A DNA stretch of 64,000 nucleotides, taken from the NCBI GenBank assembly GCA_963783175.1, contig CAWANG010000016.1:152173-216172 (forward strand). Reading direction: 5' to 3'. The notes beneath the pieces are model-generated. The model searched no databases. It was not told the DNA's origin and saw only the letters and a list, made by a program, of their open reading frames with translations. Numbering within the stretch: the first letter of the stretch is position 1; each line of letters opens with the position of its first letter. Positions 9,989 through 17,784 of the stretch are shown here, piece by piece. The position numbers and the translations under genes were made by a program. Source of the DNA: Roseiarcus sp963783175 (GTDB taxonomy: Bacteria; Pseudomonadota; Alphaproteobacteria; Rhizobiales; Beijerinckiaceae).

Positions 9989-11633
9989 ATGTCAGCCAAA
10001 GATGTACGTTTCTCTTCTGACGCCCGCGACCGAATGCTGCGCGGCGTCGACACCCTCAACAATGCGGTTAAAGTGACGCTTGGTCCGAAGGGCCGTAACG
10101 TGATCCTCGACAAGTCCTATGGGGCGCCGCGCATCACCAAGGATGGCGTGACCGTCGCCAAGGAGATCGAGCTTTCCGACAAGTTCGAGAATATGGGCGC
10201 GCAGATGGTGCGCGAAGTCGCCTCGAAGACCAACGATCTCGCCGGCGACGGCACCACCACCGCGACGGTGCTCGCCGCCTCGATCATGAAGGAGGGACTC
10301 AAGCTGGTGGCGGCGGGCATGAACCCGATGGACCTCAAGCGCGGCATCGATATCGCGGTGGCCGCCGTGGTGAAGGACATCGAACGCCGCTCCAAGAAGG
10401 TGCAGTCGTCCGAGGGGATCGCGCAGATCGGGACCATCGCCGCGAATGGCGACAAGACGATCGGCAAGATGATTTCCGATGCGATGAAGAAGGTCGGCAA
10501 CGAGGGCGTAATCACGGTCGAAGAGGCCAAGACCGCCGAGACCGAGCTGGACGTCGTCGAAGGCATGCAGTTCGACCGCGGCTACCTCTCGCCCTATTTC
10601 ATCACCAATGCGGAGAAGATGATCGCTGAACTCGAGGACCCGTACATTCTCATCCACGAGAAGAAACTCTCCTCCCTCCAGCCCATGCTGCCCGTCCTCG
10701 AGGCGGTTGTCCAAGCAGGCAAACCGCTGCTCATCATCGCCGAGGATATCGAGGGCGAGGCGCTCGCAACGCTGGTCGTCAACAAGCTGCGGGGCGGCCT
10801 CAAGGTGGCGGCGGTGAAGGCGCCGGGCTTCGGCGATCGACGCAAGGCGATGCTCGAGGACATCGCAGTCCTGACCACAGGCACGATGATCGCCGAGGAC
10901 CTCGGCATCAAGCTCGAGAACGTCACCCTTCAGATGCTCGGCAAAGCCAAGCGGGTGCGGATCGAGAAGGAGAACACCACCATCATCGACGGCGCCGGCA
11001 AGAAGGCCGACATCGAGGGCCGGATCGCCCAGATCAAGGCGCAGATCGAGGATACGACGTCCGACTACGACAAGGAGAAGCTCCAGGAACGCCTGGCGAA
11101 GCTCGCGGGCGGGGTGGCTATCATCCGCGTCGGCGGCTCGACCGAGGTTGAGGTCAAGGAGAAGAAGGATCGCGTCGACGACGCCATGCATGCGACCAAG
11201 GCTGCGGTCGAGGAGGGCATCGTTGCCGGCGGCGGCGTCGCGCTCTTGCGCGCCAAGGCGGCGATCGGCAAGCTCACCGACGAGAAACGAAGATGTTCAA
11301 TCCGGCATCAACATCGTGCTCAGAGCGCTCGAAGCGCCGATCCGGCAGATCGCCGAGAATTCGGGCGTCGAGGGCTCGATCGTCGTCGGCAAGATCCTCG
11401 AGAACAAGTCGCAGACCTACGGCTTCGACGCCCAGACCGAGCAATATGTCGATATGCTGAACGCCGGCATCGTCGATCCTGCGAAGGTGGTGCGGGTCGC
11501 GCTACAGGACGCGGCTTCCATCGCGGGTCTCATGGTCACGACTGAAGCAATGATCGCCGAGCGCCCCAAGACCGACACTCCGGCGATGCCGGGTGGCGGG
11601 GGAATGGGCGGCATGGGCGGAATGGACTACTGA
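9989..11633 (+). CDS. groEL: Chaperonin GroEL, frame broken by one extra A
   Basis: 60-kDa chaperonin. The ATG at 9989 is preceded by AAGGA. The sequence reads normally for about 433 residues, with LGPKGRNVILDK, the ATP-site GDGTTTATVLA and the apical domain. At 11285-11287 the run AAA should be AA: removing one A gives TDENEDVQSGINIVLRALEA in frame with the remainder, which ends in the family GGGMGGMGGM tail. Read literally, the first frame runs on into unrelated sequence and stops at 11545, missing most of the C-terminal equatorial domain. Since GroEL is usually essential, either this is a sequence error or another groEL copy exists elsewhere. Confidence 0.93.
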
Positions 11634-11791
11634 TCGCCCGGTACTTCGAACCCGAGCCCAGACATCGACGGTCGGCGCGACGCTCGCGCCGATCGCCCCC
11701 GCGATCGATGAGTCACACGTTTCAAGGCTGACGTGGAGGAGGCGTTGCTCACTCATCGCGTCTCGAAAGATGCCTCAAAAGCGGGGGACCG

Positions 11792-12625
11792 ATGCTGATT
11801 CGTTACGGCTATGAAATCACGGTCACTTGCGCACAGCCCACCGCGATGGTTTGCCTGCTGTCGGTGAGCGAAGATCGGAAGGCCGACATACGCGTCGCCG
11901 AAAAGGTGTTCACGACGCCGATCGTCGTGACCACCACCTACGTCGATACCTTTGGCAATCGTTGCCGCAGACTGGTGGCGCCTTCCGGCGACCTCACAAT
12001 TTGGGGCGACGCTACGATCGAAGATGATGGCAAGATTGACCAGGCGAACTTTGCCGCGGTCGAAGTCCCCGTCGCGGAACTCCCCGACTCGTGCCTGCTC
12101 TATCTGATGGGGAGCCGATATTGCGAGACCGACAAGCTGAGCCAGACGGCTTGGGATCTATTCGGCAAAGTTCCGCCCGGCTGGGGACGCGTGCGGGCCG
12201 TGTGCGATTTTGTCCATGCGCACATCAAGTTTGACTATATGCAGGCTCGCGCGACCAGAACCGCATTCGAAGCCTTCGAGGAGCGGGTCGGCGTCTGCCG
12301 CGATTTCGCGCATCTCGCGGTGACGCTTTGCCGATGCCTCAACATTCCGGCGCGATACATCAACGGCCATCTCGGCGACATTGGCGTGCCTGTCGTCGAT
12401 CCGATGGATTTCAGCGCCTGGATAGAGGTGTTCCTCGACGGGAGCTGGTGGACTTTCGATCCCCGCAACAATATGCCGCGGATAGGACGGATCGTCGTCG
12501 CGCGAGGCCGCGACGCGGCGGATATCCCGCTCATCAACTCATTCGGACCCCATGTACTCAAGTCCTTCCGGGTCTGGACCTACGAGGTCTCCGAGCAATC
12601 GATGAGCGCGCTTAAGCTCGCCTAG
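11792..12625 (+). CDS. Transglutaminase-like domain protein
   Basis: 277 residues. An N-terminal beta-rich domain is followed by a transglutaminase-like fold from about residue 120. GVCRDFAHLAVTLCR carries the expected nucleophile Cys169, and FDPRNN gives Asp223. The usual catalytic His is replaced by Ser208 in DFSAWIEVFL; I recall similar substitutions in related alphaproteobacterial proteins, so it may be a subgroup trait. Homologues are often predicted peptidases; the actual activity is unknown. It stands alone between groEL and an efflux operon on the other strand. Confidence 0.82.
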   Translation: MLIRYGYEITVTCAQPTAMVCLLSVSEDRKADIRVAEKVFTTPIVVTTTYVDTFGNRCRRLVAPSGDLTIWGDATIEDDGKIDQANFAAVEVPVAELPDSCLLYLMGSRYCETDKLSQTAWDLFGKVPPGWGRVRAVCDFVHAHIKFDYMQARATRTAFEAFEERVGVCRDFAHLAVTLCRCLNIPARYINGHLGDIGVPVVDPMDFSAWIEVFLDGSWWTFDPRNNMPRIGRIVVARGRDAADIPLINSFGPHVLKSFRVWTYEVSEQSMSALKLA

Positions 12626-12675
12626 GCCAGGCGGACATGACATCGCTTACGTGCGCGGAGCGTCAGACCGATCTG

Positions 12676-14244
12676 CTAGTCCATCACCGCATGCGCCGCG
12701 GCTTCGCGCGAGGCGGCGGCCGCCACGGCTTTCGGCGAGCGGATGAGCGCCAGCAGCGGGAAGGCGCAGAGCGAGATGAAGGTCATGAACAGGAAGTCGT
12801 TCGAATAGGCCATCGCCGCCGCCTGCTGGGTGACGATGCCTTCGAGCATCGCCAGACTCGGCAATCCGTGGCCCGAAAGCATCGAAGCGCTCGGCATTCG
12901 CATCGCATCGTTGAACGGCGTCACGTGCTCGACGAGCTGGCTATGGAACATGGTGATCGAGCTTGTCAGGCGGGCGATGACGATCGAGATGCCGACCGCC
13001 GAGCCGATGTTGCGGATCAGCGTCCAAAGCGCCGCGCCCTCGGTCCGGAGCTCGCCCGGCAGGCTGGCGAAGGCGATGGTGTTGAGCGGCACGAAGATGA
13101 AGCCAAGGCCGAACCCCTGCGCGACCGAATTGATCGCGATCGTCCGGCCGGAGACGTCGAGCGACCAGCCGACCATCAGCCATAGCGACGACGTCGCAAG
13201 CACGAGGCCGACGAAGATGAGAAGGCGTGCGTCGACCTTGCCGCTGAGGCGCCCGACCAGGAACATCGCCACGAACGTTCCGATGCCGCGCGTGCCGAGC
13301 AGATAGCCGCTCGACAGCACTGGGTAGCCGAGCATGTTCTGGATGAACGGCGTCACCAGCGCCATGGTCGCCAAGAGGATGATGCCGACCAGGAACATGA
13401 AAACGAGGGCGATGGAAAAATTCCAGTCGCGGAAGATGCGCACGCTGATGAACGGCCGCTTTGACGTGAAGCAGTCGGCGAGAAAGAAATAGAACCCGAC
13501 GACCGAAAGGATCGCCTCGACCCAGATCTCGGTCGAATCGAACCAGGCGAGCTGTTCGCCACGATCGAGCATCATCTGCAACGATCCGATGCCGAGCGAG
13601 AGGCTGAGGAATCCGAACCAGGAGAAGGGCACGTCGCGCCGGGTCGGCGTCTCGCTCATGAAAAGCCACAGTCCGACGGTGGTGAGGATTCCGAACGGCA
13701 GGTTGACGAAGAACACCCAGCGCCAGGAATAGGAATCGGTGAGGAAGCCGCCGAGCGTCGGCCCCATGATCGGCCCGAGCATCACCCCCATGCCCCAAAT
13801 CGCCATCGCCGAGCCGCGCTTGGCGGGCGGAAAGATGTCGAGCATCACCGCCTGGGAGAGCGGCACCAGCGCCGCGCCGAACACGCCTTGCAGGAGCCGG
13901 TAGGCGACCATCTGTTCGATCGACAGCGCGACGCCGCACAGCATCGAAGCGACGGTGAACCCGGCGGTGCAGACGATGAACAGCTTCTTGCGGCCGAAGC
14001 GCGTCGCCATCCAGCCGAGCGGCGAGGTCATGATCGCGGCGGCGACGATATAGGAGGTCAGGACCCAGTTGATCTGATCCTGCGTCGTCGCCAGCGAGCC
14101 CTGCATGTAGGGTAGGGCGACGTTGGCGATCGTCGTGTCGAGCGCCTGCATGATCGTCGCCATCATGATGCAGACGGTGAGCAGCCACTTCAGCGTCGGC
14201 GAGATGGTCTCGTAGAGCGGCGGGGCGGGAACGGCCGCGTTCAT
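12676..14244 (-). CDS. DHA2-family MFS efflux transporter, EmrB type
   Basis: 522-residue inner-membrane drug:proton antiporter with about 14 transmembrane helices. The DHA2 signature is visible: LDTTIANVALPYMQGS near residue 35, then GWMATRFGRKKLF (motif A) and PLSQAVMLDIFPPAKRG. The ATG at 14244 overlaps the stop of the HlyD-type partner by ATGA, so it is coupled and forms a tripartite pump with it. Specificity cannot be read from sequence. It is the last gene of a MarR-EmrA-EmrB operon. Confidence 0.93.
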   Translation of the reverse strand: MNAAVPAPPLYETISPTLKWLLTVCIMMATIMQALDTTIANVALPYMQGSLATTQDQINWVLTSYIVAAAIMTSPLGWMATRFGRKKLFIVCTAGFTVASMLCGVALSIEQMVAYRLLQGVFGAALVPLSQAVMLDIFPPAKRGSAMAIWGMGVMLGPIMGPTLGGFLTDSYSWRWVFFVNLPFGILTTVGLWLFMSETPTRRDVPFSWFGFLSLSLGIGSLQMMLDRGEQLAWFDSTEIWVEAILSVVGFYFFLADCFTSKRPFISVRIFRDWNFSIALVFMFLVGIILLATMALVTPFIQNMLGYPVLSSGYLLGTRGIGTFVAMFLVGRLSGKVDARLLIFVGLVLATSSLWLMVGWSLDVSGRTIAINSVAQGFGLGFIFVPLNTIAFASLPGELRTEGAALWTLIRNIGSAVGISIVIARLTSSITMFHSQLVEHVTPFNDAMRMPSASMLSGHGLPSLAMLEGIVTQQAAAMAYSNDFLFMTFISLCAFPLLALIRSPKAVAAAASREAAAHAVMD

Positions 14245-15614
14245 CTGATGACGGCCGTTCTCGCTCCCAGGAGGGTGTCGACGTAGCCGGCCACCCACTG
14301 CTTGAGCCCTTCAAGCGTTCCCGCAAGGGTGCGCACCCGCCCGGTGTCGACGGTTAGATAGGCGCTCATCCCTGCTCGAAGGCCGGTCGTGTCCTCCTGC
14401 GGATCGAAACAGAACCGCAAGGGCACGCGCTGGACGACCTTCACCCAGTTGCCGGTCGCGTTCTGCGGCGGGAGGATCGCAAACTGCGCGCCTGTGCCCG
14501 GCGCGATCGAGCAGATCGTCCCTTTCCATTCCCGGTCGGGAAAAGTGTCGACGCTGACCGTCGCGGGCAAGCCGGCATGGACGTAGGTGAGGTCCGATTC
14601 CTTCGGATTGGCGTCGACCCAGAGTCCATGGTTGGCGACAATTGCGAACACCGGCTGGCCGGCCGCCGCCACGCGCCCGAGCTCAATCTCCGGCACCTGC
14701 GTCGCGACGCCGTCGATCGGCGCGAGGACCTTGGTGTTGCGCAGATTGCGTTCGGCGTCCTCGAGGCCCGCCTTCGCCTGCATGTAGTCGGGAAAGTTCT
14801 CGATCGACGCATCGGGGCCGCCGCCGAGCTTCACCGTGACCGTCGCCTGCTGCTGGCGGACGAATTCGAGGATCTGCTTGGCCTGGATGAGGTTGCCCAT
14901 CGAGGTGTCGCGATCGGCGGTGGTTCCGGTGCCGTGGATCGCGAGGCCGTTCTTGCGATCAAAGTCGGTCTGGCGCACCGCCACGGCGTCCTCGCCCATT
15001 TTGATCTGATCCGCATTGCTGACGTACGAGGACTTCAAGTTGGCGAATTCGACCTTTGCTGCTTCGACGCGGCCCTTGGCGAGCGCAAGCGCGATCTCAT
15101 AGGGCTGCGGGTCGATGTCGAACAGCGGATCGCCGACTTTGACCTTCTGCCCCTCGACCACGTGGACGGCGACGATCGCGCCGGTGACCTGCGGCGTGAT
15201 CAGCGACTTGTCGGCGCCGACATAGGCGTTGTCGGTCGAGACATAGCGGCCGCTGCTCAGCCACCACCCGAAGCCAAGCGCAAGCGCGACGAGCGGAATG
15301 ACAACGAGCATTACGAAACGGCTGACGCGGCGGCTCTTGCGGATGACGAGCGGGGGCGTTTCCGCCGCTGGGGGAGAAGCGGGCGGCGGGGACGGCTGCG
15401 GGCCCGGCGCCGGCGTGCGGGCCGGCGTGAACTGGATCGGCTGCGTGGACTGCGGCGCCGGCGAGGGAGCGGACTGCGGCTGAGGCTCGCGCCCGCCCTG
15501 CTGCGCGCCCAATTTGGGCGGCGGAAACGGAAGCGGCTGCGCCGGTTGAGGCGCGGCGGATGCGGAGTCCTCCTGCGCGGGATCGCGCCCGGCCGCCGGC
15601 TTGGGTTGGGTCAC
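14241..15614 (-). CDS. HlyD/EmrA-type membrane fusion protein
   Basis: 457 residues. A long proline-rich cytoplasmic N terminus (about 90 residues, rich in PAP and QPQ) precedes one transmembrane helix at about 100-122, then the biotinyl-lipoyl-like domain starting STDNAYVGADKSLITPQVTGAI, an alpha-helical hairpin, and a beta-barrel ending with LPPQNATGNWVKVVQRVP, a conserved EmrA-type motif. It links the EmrB-like pump to an outer-membrane channel, which is not encoded here. Start and stop overlap marR and emrB respectively. Confidence 0.93.
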   Translation of the reverse strand: MTQPKPAAGRDPAQEDSASAAPQPAQPLPFPPPKLGAQQGGREPQPQSAPSPAPQSTQPIQFTPARTPAPGPQPSPPPASPPAAETPPLVIRKSRRVSRFVMLVVIPLVALALGFGWWLSSGRYVSTDNAYVGADKSLITPQVTGAIVAVHVVEGQKVKVGDPLFDIDPQPYEIALALAKGRVEAAKVEFANLKSSYVSNADQIKMGEDAVAVRQTDFDRKNGLAIHGTGTTADRDTSMGNLIQAKQILEFVRQQQATVTVKLGGGPDASIENFPDYMQAKAGLEDAERNLRNTKVLAPIDGVATQVPEIELGRVAAAGQPVFAIVANHGLWVDANPKESDLTYVHAGLPATVSVDTFPDREWKGTICSIAPGTGAQFAILPPQNATGNWVKVVQRVPLRFCFDPQEDTTGLRAGMSAYLTVDTGRVRTLAGTLEGLKQWVAGYVDTLLGARTAVIR

Positions 15615-16066
15615 TTTGATTCAGCTCCGAGCGTCAATTCGGTCTTGAGATTGGCCTTGATGGTCTTGAGGCCGTCATGCATCGCGCGGATCTCGTCTTC
15701 GTCGAGTCCCGCCAGGGCCCGTCCCATCAGGTCCTCGGCAAGCGCGCCGAGACTGACGAGCGCCGGCGCTGCCTTCTCGGTGAGGTAGAGGCGATGGGCG
15801 CGCCGGTCCGTCGCATCGTCGCGCCGCTCGACGAGGCCCGCGGCGGTCAGTTTGTCGATCAGGCGGCCGAGCGTGATCGGCGCGAGATCGAGCATATCCG
15901 CGAGTTCATTCTGTTTGGCGCCCTCGCAACGCTGAAGCCGCGACAGCACCGCCCATTGGGCCCGCGTGGTGCCGAGTTCGCGCGCGCGCTGATCGGAATA
16001 GGTCCTGAGCAGGCGCGCCACGTCATGGAGCGCGAACCCGAGTTCCCGGGCCGGCGAGATCGTCAT
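15611..16066 (-). CDS. MarR-family regulator of the efflux operon
   Basis: 151 residues from MTISPARELG. The winged-helix core is at about residues 30-110, with RAQWAVLSRLQRCEGAKQNELADML and the wing RRDDATDRRAHRLYLT, typical MarR. In-frame ATGs at 16087 and 16093 lie inside a palindrome that looks like its own operator, so I prefer the start at 16066. First gene of the operon and presumably its autorepressor, released by a pump substrate. Confidence 0.88.
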   Translation of the reverse strand: MTISPARELGFALHDVARLLRTYSDQRARELGTTRAQWAVLSRLQRCEGAKQNELADMLDLAPITLGRLIDKLTAAGLVERRDDATDRRAHRLYLTEKAAPALVSLGALAEDLMGRALAGLDEDEIRAMHDGLKTIKANLKTELTLGAESK

Positions 16067-16084
16067 TTTCTGAGCAAGTGATAA

Positions 16085-16120
16085 CATAAGCATGCTTATA
16101 ATATAATGAGCACACTTATG
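16085..16120. promoter_or_regulatory. Candidate MarR operator
   Basis: A perfect 14-bp palindrome ATAAGCATGCTTAT lies at 16086-16099, and a wider pair CATAAG (16085-16090) and CTTATG (16115-16120) flanks an AT-rich TATAATATAAT core that could hold the -10. It sits just upstream of the marR start, as expected for an autoregulated MarR gene. Binding is inferred only. Confidence 0.55.
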
Positions 16121-16216
16121 CAAGAGGCCAGCGGTGAAAAATCGGGAAGATCGCGGGGCTTGTTTATAACAAAACACAATCGGCTATAACTTCATCTTTC
16201 CGAAAATCGGAATCGG

Positions 16217-16272
16217 TGATATGATCGGCGTCAGGGTGAAAGTCCCTGCCAACGAAGGAACGCAGGCTTGAT
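16217..16272. repeat. Hairpin repeat, copy A
   Basis: About 56 bases matching a second copy 770 bases downstream with few mismatches. The core is a hairpin, CAGGG stem, seven-base TGAAAGT loop, CCCTG (16232-16248), followed by a shared CCAACGAAGGAACGCAGGCT segment. The stem differs from copy B at both sides of one base pair (A-T here, G-C there), so pairing is kept. Confidence 0.6.
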
Positions 16273-16276
16273 CTCA

Positions 16277-16993
16277 TCAGCTTGGCGGCATTGTTGAGGT
16301 CGATGAAACGCGCGTAGGCGGCGACGGCGGCAACCGCCATTGGGATAAGCGCCCCGGCAGGCGATCGCGATAGATAATCGAATCTTTGGGACGGCGATCC
16401 GGGGCTGCTAGATGGATTTTCCACTGGGGGCCATCTGTTCCGGGATCATGATCCTGGCTGCCCTGGGCTTTGCCTATCCAAGCAATTTGCATCCATGGAT
16501 GTGGGATCTGGCGATAGCTATCGCCGTCGTTATATCCATATTCTGCATCGGTTTGTACGCATGCGTCTCGGCCGAAAAGGGCCGCAAGGGCCGACACGTA
16601 CGCAGTGAACCCGAGAACAATTATAACACAGAAGTATCCACTCACTATCAGGTTCCTCGCCTTAGCAGTCTCACGCAGCCCGAAGACTCCGAACGCAAAT
16701 ACGACAGGGCCGCAGACGATAATGGTTTTTGGAATCTCACATATAACTGCACTTGGAAATTTATATCCATTCTGGCCACCATGACTGTCGATGGCAAACA
16801 AGATGTTTTCTACGGATTCCAAGGATGTATAGTTTATAAAACATTCGGAATGGTCGGGCATACTCGCTTCTGCGAGGTCTTGGCCGCTGGTCGAGCATGG
16901 AGCTTCTGCGAAGGAATAGATCAGCAGTGGGCTGACTAACCACGCTCCAGCCGGAAAGGGGTTGGCAACAGTCAAGTACGGGATAATCGCCAT
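16277..16993 (-). CDS. Orphan membrane protein, doubtful
   Basis: An open frame of 238 residues from the ATG at 16993. It shows hydrophobic segments near residues 13-27, at about 85-105 (TIIVCGPVVFAFGVFGL) and at about 113-135 (LIVSGYFCVIIVLGFTAYVS), so it could be a small membrane protein. I recognise no family. The C terminus becomes low-complexity and runs through hairpin repeat A territory. An overlapping frame on the plus strand (16412-16939) also has a hydrophobic segment, so coding on either strand is uncertain. The stretch is AT-richer than its neighbours, suggesting acquired or non-coding DNA. Confidence 0.3.
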   Translation of the reverse strand: MAIIPYLTVANPFPAGAWLVSPLLIYSFAEAPCSTSGQDLAEASMPDHSECFINYTSLESVENILFAIDSHGGQNGYKFPSAVICEIPKTIIVCGPVVFAFGVFGLRETAKARNLIVSGYFCVIIVLGFTAYVSALAALFGRDACVQTDAEYGYNDGDSYRQIPHPWMQIAWIGKAQGSQDHDPGTDGPQWKIHLAAPDRRPKDSIIYRDRLPGRLSQWRLPPSPPTRVSSTSTMPPS

Positions 16994-17045
16994 ATGATCG
17001 ACGTCGGGGTGAAAGTCCCCGCCAACGAAGGAGCGCAGGCTTGAT
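16993..17045. repeat. Hairpin repeat, copy B
   Basis: Second copy of the repeat at 16217-16272. The hairpin is CGGGG (17005-17009), loop TGAAAGT, CCCCG (17017-17021), then the same CCAACGAAGG segment. The loop is identical between copies while one stem pair has changed on both sides. Confidence 0.6.
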
Positions 17046-17113
17046 GTCAGCGATCGGGATAGATAATCGACTTTTGGCGCATATCGACATAAACAAATTG
17101 ATAACATTGAGAA

Positions 17114-17218
17114 AGATATTTGGATTTTGTTGCGTTTGGCTTGGAAATTGTTGCGTCTGGTTTTGAATTTATTGCGGCCGGCTTGGGAATTGTTGCGGGC
17201 AGCTTGGAAATCGTTGCG
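17114..17218. repeat. 21-bp tandem repeat array, five units
   Basis: Five consecutive 21-base units (17114-17134, 17135-17155, 17156-17176, 17177-17197, 17198-17218), each ending in TTGCG, with a core like TTGGAAATTGTTGCG. The period of seven codons keeps frames open on both strands, giving heptapeptide repeats of GLEIVA type on plus and ATISKP type on minus. No gene is convincing here. Similar 21-bp arrays occur at 25049 and 48538. Confidence 0.8.
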
Positions 17219-17222
17219 TCCT

Positions 17223-17591
17223 TCAACTGCCTCGATAGGTTGAATAGCTCCACGGCGATAACAGAAGCGGAACGTGATAGTGCGCGCCCGGATCGGCGAT
17301 GGCGAAGCGGATCGGGATCAGGTCGAGGAAGGGCGGATCGGACGTTGTCACGCCCCGGCGGCGAAAATAATCCCCCGCATGGAAGACAAGTTCGAACAGG
17401 CCGACGCGCGCTTGCCCGGCGCTGATCAGCGGCGCGTCGGTGCGCCCATCCGCGTTGGTCAGGACATCGGCGACGAGGGCCCGCTCCCCGCCGGCCGCGA
17501 ACTCGTAAAGCTCGACCCTCACGCGTTCGGCCGGCCCGCCGCGGGTGACGTCGAGGACGTGGGTCGTCAGGCCGGCCAATTGATCCTCCAT
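17223..17591 (-). CDS. 5-hydroxyisourate hydrolase (transthyretin-like)
   Basis: Hydrolyses 5-hydroxyisourate to OHCU in uric acid breakdown. 122 residues from MEDQLAG. The N-terminal LTTHVLDVTRGGPAERV motif and the C-terminal YSTYRGS tetrapeptide-type signature define the family; HYHVPLLLSPW is also typical. A start four codons upstream (17603) is possible. No other urate pathway genes are near. It is divergent from aceE and its 3' end abuts the 21-bp repeat array. Confidence 0.9.
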   Translation of the reverse strand: MEDQLAGLTTHVLDVTRGGPAERVRVELYEFAAGGERALVADVLTNADGRTDAPLISAGQARVGLFELVFHAGDYFRRRGVTTSDPPFLDLIPIRFAIADPGAHYHVPLLLSPWSYSTYRGS

Positions 17592-17784
17592 CGCCGACGC
17601 CAAGCGTCCAGCGAGGCGAGCCTATCTCTGCCGCCCGCCGGCGGGCGCCGAGCCGGACGCGTATGCAAGTCTGACATGGCAGCAGCGCCGGTCAGCGCAA
17701 TTGCCAATTCCGCGGACCCATGAGAAGACTGCGACAAACTCACGCTTGCGACTTTCGTATGAGTGAAAGGGAGGGCGGCCGCCG

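Noticed and set aside
12637..13185. Plus-strand frame antisense to the first MFS gene
   Set aside because: His/Arg/Asp-rich shadow of the transporter on the minus strand.
16412..16939. Plus-strand hydrophobic frame of 175 codons
   Set aside because: Overlaps a minus-strand membrane-like frame of similar quality; no family and no ribosome site clear enough to choose it.
17114..17218. CRISPR array
   Set aside because: Units are directly adjacent with no spacers; simple tandem repeats.
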